Of a stretch of DNA of 64,000 nt, positions 61,052 through 64,000 are shown one piece after another. The stretch is from DAIOEK01 sp963708715 (GTDB taxonomy: Bacteria; Chloroflexota; Anaerolineae; Anaerolineales; Anaerolineaceae), in NCBI GenBank assembly GCA_963708715.1, contig CAVPSU010000001.1, forward strand, positions 310,001 to 374,000. The letters are read 5' to 3'. The number at the start of each line of letters is the position of its first letter. The first letter of the stretch is position 1. The translations under genes and the position numbers were made by a program. A model generated the notes under the pieces. It was not told the DNA's origin. It did no database searches and saw only the letters and a list, made by a program, of their open reading frames with translations.

Positions 61052-61687
61052 ATGGCAAAATGGACAGCTGTCGTCGCAGGGAATATCGGCTCTGGGAAAA
61101 CATCTCTGACGGAACGGATTGGATCACGCCTTGGGTGGAAGACTGCGTTTGAGTCGGTATCAGATAATCCTTACCTGCCAGATTTCTACCAGGACATGAA
61201 GTCGTGGTCATTTCACTTGCAGGTATATTTCCTCGGGCACAGGGCTGACCAATACCTCCAGATGCAGAACGATCCGGTTTCAGCCATACTCGACCGCTCG
61301 ATCTATGAGGATGCATACATCTTCGCACGAGCGCTCAATCACATGGGTAATCTAAATGAACAGGATTATCATACCTACCTTCGGCTGTACAACCTGGTAG
61401 TGAGTCGATTACCCAACCCTGATCTCCTGATTGTCCTGCGGGCGCCTGTCCCAATTTTGCTGAAACGGATCCAGGCTCGTGCACGGAATATCGAAACGGG
61501 AATTAGTTCCGACTATCTTACCCTATTAAACTCCTTCTATGATGATTGGCTTCAGGATTTTGACCTTTGTCCGGTACTGACCATACAAACCGAGAATCTT
61601 GATTTTGTTCATCAACCAAAAGCTCTTGATGTTGTCGTGGATCGAATCAATCATAAATTGACAGGTAAGGACGAAGTCGTTTTGTAA
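61052..61687 (+). CDS. Deoxynucleoside kinase
   Basis: Phosphorylates a deoxynucleoside (most likely dA, dG or dC) in nucleotide salvage. The 211-aa product has the P-loop VVAGNIGSGKTSLTERIG, a substrate-site stretch SWSFHLQVYFLGHRA, the DRS motif (ILDRSIYEDAYIFA) and RIQARARNIE of the lid. It fits the Dck/Dgk family. The start at 61052 has AAAGGGG upstream; the frame from 61019 is rejected. It is monocistronic. Confidence 0.92.
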   Translation: MAKWTAVVAGNIGSGKTSLTERIGSRLGWKTAFESVSDNPYLPDFYQDMKSWSFHLQVYFLGHRADQYLQMQNDPVSAILDRSIYEDAYIFARALNHMGNLNEQDYHTYLRLYNLVVSRLPNPDLLIVLRAPVPILLKRIQARARNIETGISSDYLTLLNSFYDDWLQDFDLCPVLTIQTENLDFVHQPKALDVVVDRINHKLTGKDEVVL

Positions 61688-61720
61688 AAAGACGGAAACC
61701 AGTAATTGGTACGCACATTT

Positions 61721-61748
61721 GGTCACTGGTCACTGATCTTTGATCACT
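61721..61748. repeat. Heptamer tandem repeat
   Basis: GGTCACT GGTCACT GATCTTT GATCACT, four 7-bp units between the kinase and sigma-factor genes. Confidence 0.65.
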
Positions 61749-61840
61749 ACATTCCTTTTTCTAATATTCATTTTCATAATCAATGCAACTTTCCGTCATA
61801 TTCACCGTATATATCTTAGGAACTAATATTGCAGGACTGA

Positions 61841-62437
61841 ATGAGCGCAACGGCACACAGTATCTCTGAAACCCAGGAACACCCGCTCGACCCGGCGAAC
61901 TTCACGGAAATCGTGGAGCAGTATCAAAAACCGGTGTTCAATCTGTGCGCCCGTATGTTGGGGGATGAAGTTGAAGCTGAAGATGCTGCCCAGGAAACAT
62001 TCTGGAAAGCATATAAGAACATCAAATCGTATGACCCTGACCGCCCATTCCTGACCTGGCTGCTATCCATAGCAGCCCATTATTGTATAGACCTGATCCG
62101 GAAACGCAGATTCGGCTCTGTCAGCATCGATGCCATGCCGGACGATTTTCTTCCAGATCTGGAAATGCTACCGGAACACTCTACCGCGCAGTCCGAAGAA
62201 CAAGCTCGAATCCGAGAACTACTCAATACTTTATCACCGGAGGACAGGTCTGCCGTAATTATGCGTTATTGGTATGACTACTCAGATGAGGAGATTGGAA
62301 AATTGCTACATCTTACTGTTAGTGCCGTGAAGAGCCGATTGTTTCGCGCACGCAAACATATGGCTCAAGAATGGCTGACCAAAAAAAACAAAACCCTGCT
62401 ACCAAACAGGAGGACTCATGAACCATCAGCCGTTTGA
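61841..62437 (+). CDS. ECF-type RNA polymerase sigma factor
   Basis: The 198-aa sigma factor has region 2 (LCARMLGDEVEAEDAAQETF, KSYDPDRPFLTWLLSIAAHY) and region 4 (LSPEDRSAVIMRYWYDYSDE, VSAVKSRLFRARKHMAQEW), with no region 1 or 3. It would direct RNA polymerase to a stress or envelope regulon. AGGACTGA precedes the ATG. The gene overlaps its anti-sigma partner by 20 bp, so the two are translationally coupled. Confidence 0.93.
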   Translation: MSATAHSISETQEHPLDPANFTEIVEQYQKPVFNLCARMLGDEVEAEDAAQETFWKAYKNIKSYDPDRPFLTWLLSIAAHYCIDLIRKRRFGSVSIDAMPDDFLPDLEMLPEHSTAQSEEQARIRELLNTLSPEDRSAVIMRYWYDYSDEEIGKLLHLTVSAVKSRLFRARKHMAQEWLTKKNKTLLPNRRTHEPSAV

Positions 62438-62954
62438 AGATTGGATTTTTGAAGAGGATCTTTCAGATAGTCAGCAAGTAGGTTTGAAACAACACCTGGC
62501 TACCTGTGAAGATTGCCGTAGTTTACAGAAGGCGTTGAAGGGAGTGGAATGGACTTTTAATAATGTTGTAGAAGTTCAACCTCGTCCCGGATTCAGTCTA
62601 CGCTGGGAAAGATACGCGGAAAAGAAAGTAAATCAAGAACAAAACATGGCAGCCTGGATAGTTTTATCTGCGCTGGTCATGGTTGCTTCAAGCATCGTTC
62701 TGGTCAATTTCGGCGAAATCTGGTTTAAGGATATAAATTTCTTCCAGTTGGGTATCGCCGGTATCGTTCGAACAATCGACATTGCAACACAAACAGCAGA
62801 GTGGGTTTCAGCTCTTGGCTTCATATTCAAGGCTATCCCATCCGGCTGGGTTCAGACAATTGGTCTCATAATCGGTGCTGCCGCCATCTTCTGGGTGACC
62901 ATCTGGATTGCGGCCATACGTAGAATTACCGCTGGTCAAACGAGGGGTGTATGA
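62418..62954 (+). CDS. Zinc-finger anti-sigma factor
   Basis: The 178-aa membrane protein has an N-terminal cytoplasmic ZAS-type motif (LKQHLATCEDCRSLQKAL, pattern HxxxCxxC), which binds and holds ECF sigma factors. Two membrane segments follow, at about residues 76-97 and 144-168, with a short outer loop. AACAGGAGG before the ATG is strong. It overlaps the sigma gene by 20 bp and the next gene by ATGA. The signal that releases the sigma factor is unknown. Confidence 0.88.
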   Translation: MNHQPFEDWIFEEDLSDSQQVGLKQHLATCEDCRSLQKALKGVEWTFNNVVEVQPRPGFSLRWERYAEKKVNQEQNMAAWIVLSALVMVASSIVLVNFGEIWFKDINFFQLGIAGIVRTIDIATQTAEWVSALGFIFKAIPSGWVQTIGLIIGAAAIFWVTIWIAAIRRITAGQTRGV

Positions 62955-63979
62955 AACGCTTCCAAATCCTCCTACTCTTATTTGTAGTACTAACGTTATC
63001 GATCCCTACACCTGTGCATGCTGCTTCCGCAAAGGATGACCGGGTCGTGATGGGTGGCAGTTTTATTCTTGAAAGAGACCAGACCCTTAATGGCAATCTG
63101 GTGGTTATCGGCGGAACCGCGAAAATTGAAAAGGATGCAGTTGTCAATGGAAGCATTATTCTTATTGGCGGACAGGTAACCATTAATGGAATAGTTGAAG
63201 GATCGATCTCCCTCTTCGGAGGGTCCGCGAGTTTACAAGATTCTGCGATCGTTCTGGGTGATATCTATGTCACTTCTGCAGTATTAAACCGCAGCGACCT
63301 GGCGGAAGTCAAAGGTGACATTGTTGAGGGAAAACAGCTTCCCCCAGGCTTTATTATTCCCGATCAAGTTACAGCGCCAAATCCAACTACTTCTAGTCCC
63401 CTCGGAAAGGTCACAACCTTATTTGGAAGTCTACTATCAATTTTCTTCTTCAGCCTGGTAAGCGCCAGTATTGCGATCATAACAAGTCTCTTCATGCCTC
63501 ATGCGGTTCAGCGTGTATCAGATACGATTGTGAAGAGTCCAGTAATTGGCTTCGCCACATCCTTGCTTACGTTGATAGCTCTCCCATTCGTCCTCGTACT
63601 TTTGATTGTTACGATCATCTTATCACCTGTCGCCATTCTACTGGTTGTCGTAGTCGCTCTAGCTTCTTATATGGGATGGGTTGGTCTTGGAACAGAACTG
63701 GGAAAACGTATCGCCGGATTATTCAAAACAGTCTGGTCGGTGCCGATCTCTGCGGGTATGGGAACCTTGATCCTCAGTCTGATCCTGGGTGTGGTCGCAT
63801 TGATCCCATGCCTGGGCTGGGGAATTGTCACCCTCATCGTCCTGATCGGTTTAGGTGGTGTCATCTTGAGCCGCTTTGGTACCCGATCATACACTTACTC
63901 TGGAACCCTTTTTAAATCAAAATCAACCGATCCAGCCATTCAGAATGGTCCGTCTGAACCTAAAGACCCAGTATCATAA
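62951..63979 (+). CDS. Exported bactofilin-like/polymer-forming membrane protein
   Basis: The 342-aa product has a signal peptide (residues 1-25, ending VHAASA). A beta-helical repeat region follows at about 35-125 (GGSFILERDQTLNGNLVVIG, GTAKIEKDAVVNGSIILIGG), which resembles the bactofilin polymer fold. Four membrane segments come after a proline-rich linker (residues 150-310), and the tail is Ser/Pro-rich. Bactofilins proper are cytoplasmic; this one is exported with a membrane domain. It is the third gene of the sigma/anti-sigma operon and so is a likely target or input of that system. Confidence 0.8.
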   Translation: MKRFQILLLLFVVLTLSIPTPVHAASAKDDRVVMGGSFILERDQTLNGNLVVIGGTAKIEKDAVVNGSIILIGGQVTINGIVEGSISLFGGSASLQDSAIVLGDIYVTSAVLNRSDLAEVKGDIVEGKQLPPGFIIPDQVTAPNPTTSSPLGKVTTLFGSLLSIFFFSLVSASIAIITSLFMPHAVQRVSDTIVKSPVIGFATSLLTLIALPFVLVLLIVTIILSPVAILLVVVVALASYMGWVGLGTELGKRIAGLFKTVWSVPISAGMGTLILSLILGVVALIPCLGWGIVTLIVLIGLGGVILSRFGTRSYTYSGTLFKSKSTDPAIQNGPSEPKDPVS

Positions 63980-63992
63980 ACTGGAGGAAACC

Positions 63993-64000
63993 ATGAAAAA
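63993..64000 (+). CDS. Start of the next gene, cut by the window edge
   Basis: CTGGAGGAAACC followed by ATGAAAAA is a strong start 13 bp after the previous stop, so the sigma operon continues. Only three codons are visible. Confidence 0.6.

Overview
The window looks like a chromosome segment of an Anaerolineae-type Chloroflexota bacterium. This rests on gene content, not on a database search: a complete division and cell-wall (dcw) cluster, type 2 isopentenyl isomerase, an Flp/Tad pilus locus, a class II (B12-type) ribonucleotide reductase, and intergenic palindromic repeats of a kind common in that group. Most genes have a clear Shine-Dalgarno site and many are tightly packed with ATGA overlaps.

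Layout. 1-2800 (minus): Flp pilus genes, namely two near-identical Flp pilins, CpaB and the start of a CpaE-like receiver-ATPase. 2949-4668: a two-gene unit with an SPFH protein that ends in a helix-turn-helix. 4794-6792: sucCD. 6850-9275: an acyl carrier protein, type 2 IPP isomerase and a polyprenyl synthase. 9334-9750: tRNA-Gly(CCC) followed by four 72-bp tandem copies that contain the tRNA 3' end. 9832-14570: CBS/ACT protein, ComM/YifB, PfkB kinase, pentapeptide protein and a duplicated-motif membrane protein. 14665-15792 (minus): flavodoxin and CoA-binding protein. 15962-19155: an arsenic set (arsR, acr3, and a double-methyltransferase ArsM). 19266-21094 (minus): class III aminotransferase and half-size DMT transporter.

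21258-38797 is the dcw cluster: mraZ, rsmH, ftsL-like, ftsI, murF (frameshifted), mraY, murD, ftsW, murG, cvpA-like, murC, a 60-aa ORF, murB, ddl, ftsQ, ftsA, ftsZ. An array of about 97-bp inverted-repeat elements follows. Next come nrdR and a GC-rich nrdJ broken by many small indels, then a dense array of CCCCCTT/AAGGGGG palindromes next to a DUF559 nuclease gene.

43600-48600 is accessory and partly decayed: an AT-rich orphan, lipoproteins, a TolB-like beta-propeller, and a junction of two truncated genes. 48993-57544 holds a secreted NIDO/Ig protein ending in a sortase domain, a dihydroorotate-dehydrogenase-like ferredoxin protein, a DUF4180 protein, a DEAD-box helicase, Tex and a chloramphenicol-acetyltransferase-like gene. 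57545-60778 (minus) holds a membrane DsbA-like protein, a SufS-type cysteine desulfurase and a PAS-GGDEF pseudogene with three in-frame stops. 61052-64000 holds a deoxynucleoside kinase and a sigma/anti-sigma/membrane-protein operon.

The best leads are the palindrome array with its DUF559 nuclease, the tRNA-tail repeats, the SPFH-HTH pair with an operator over its promoter, the ArsM fusion with a start-codon operator in arsR, and the NIDO-sortase fusion.
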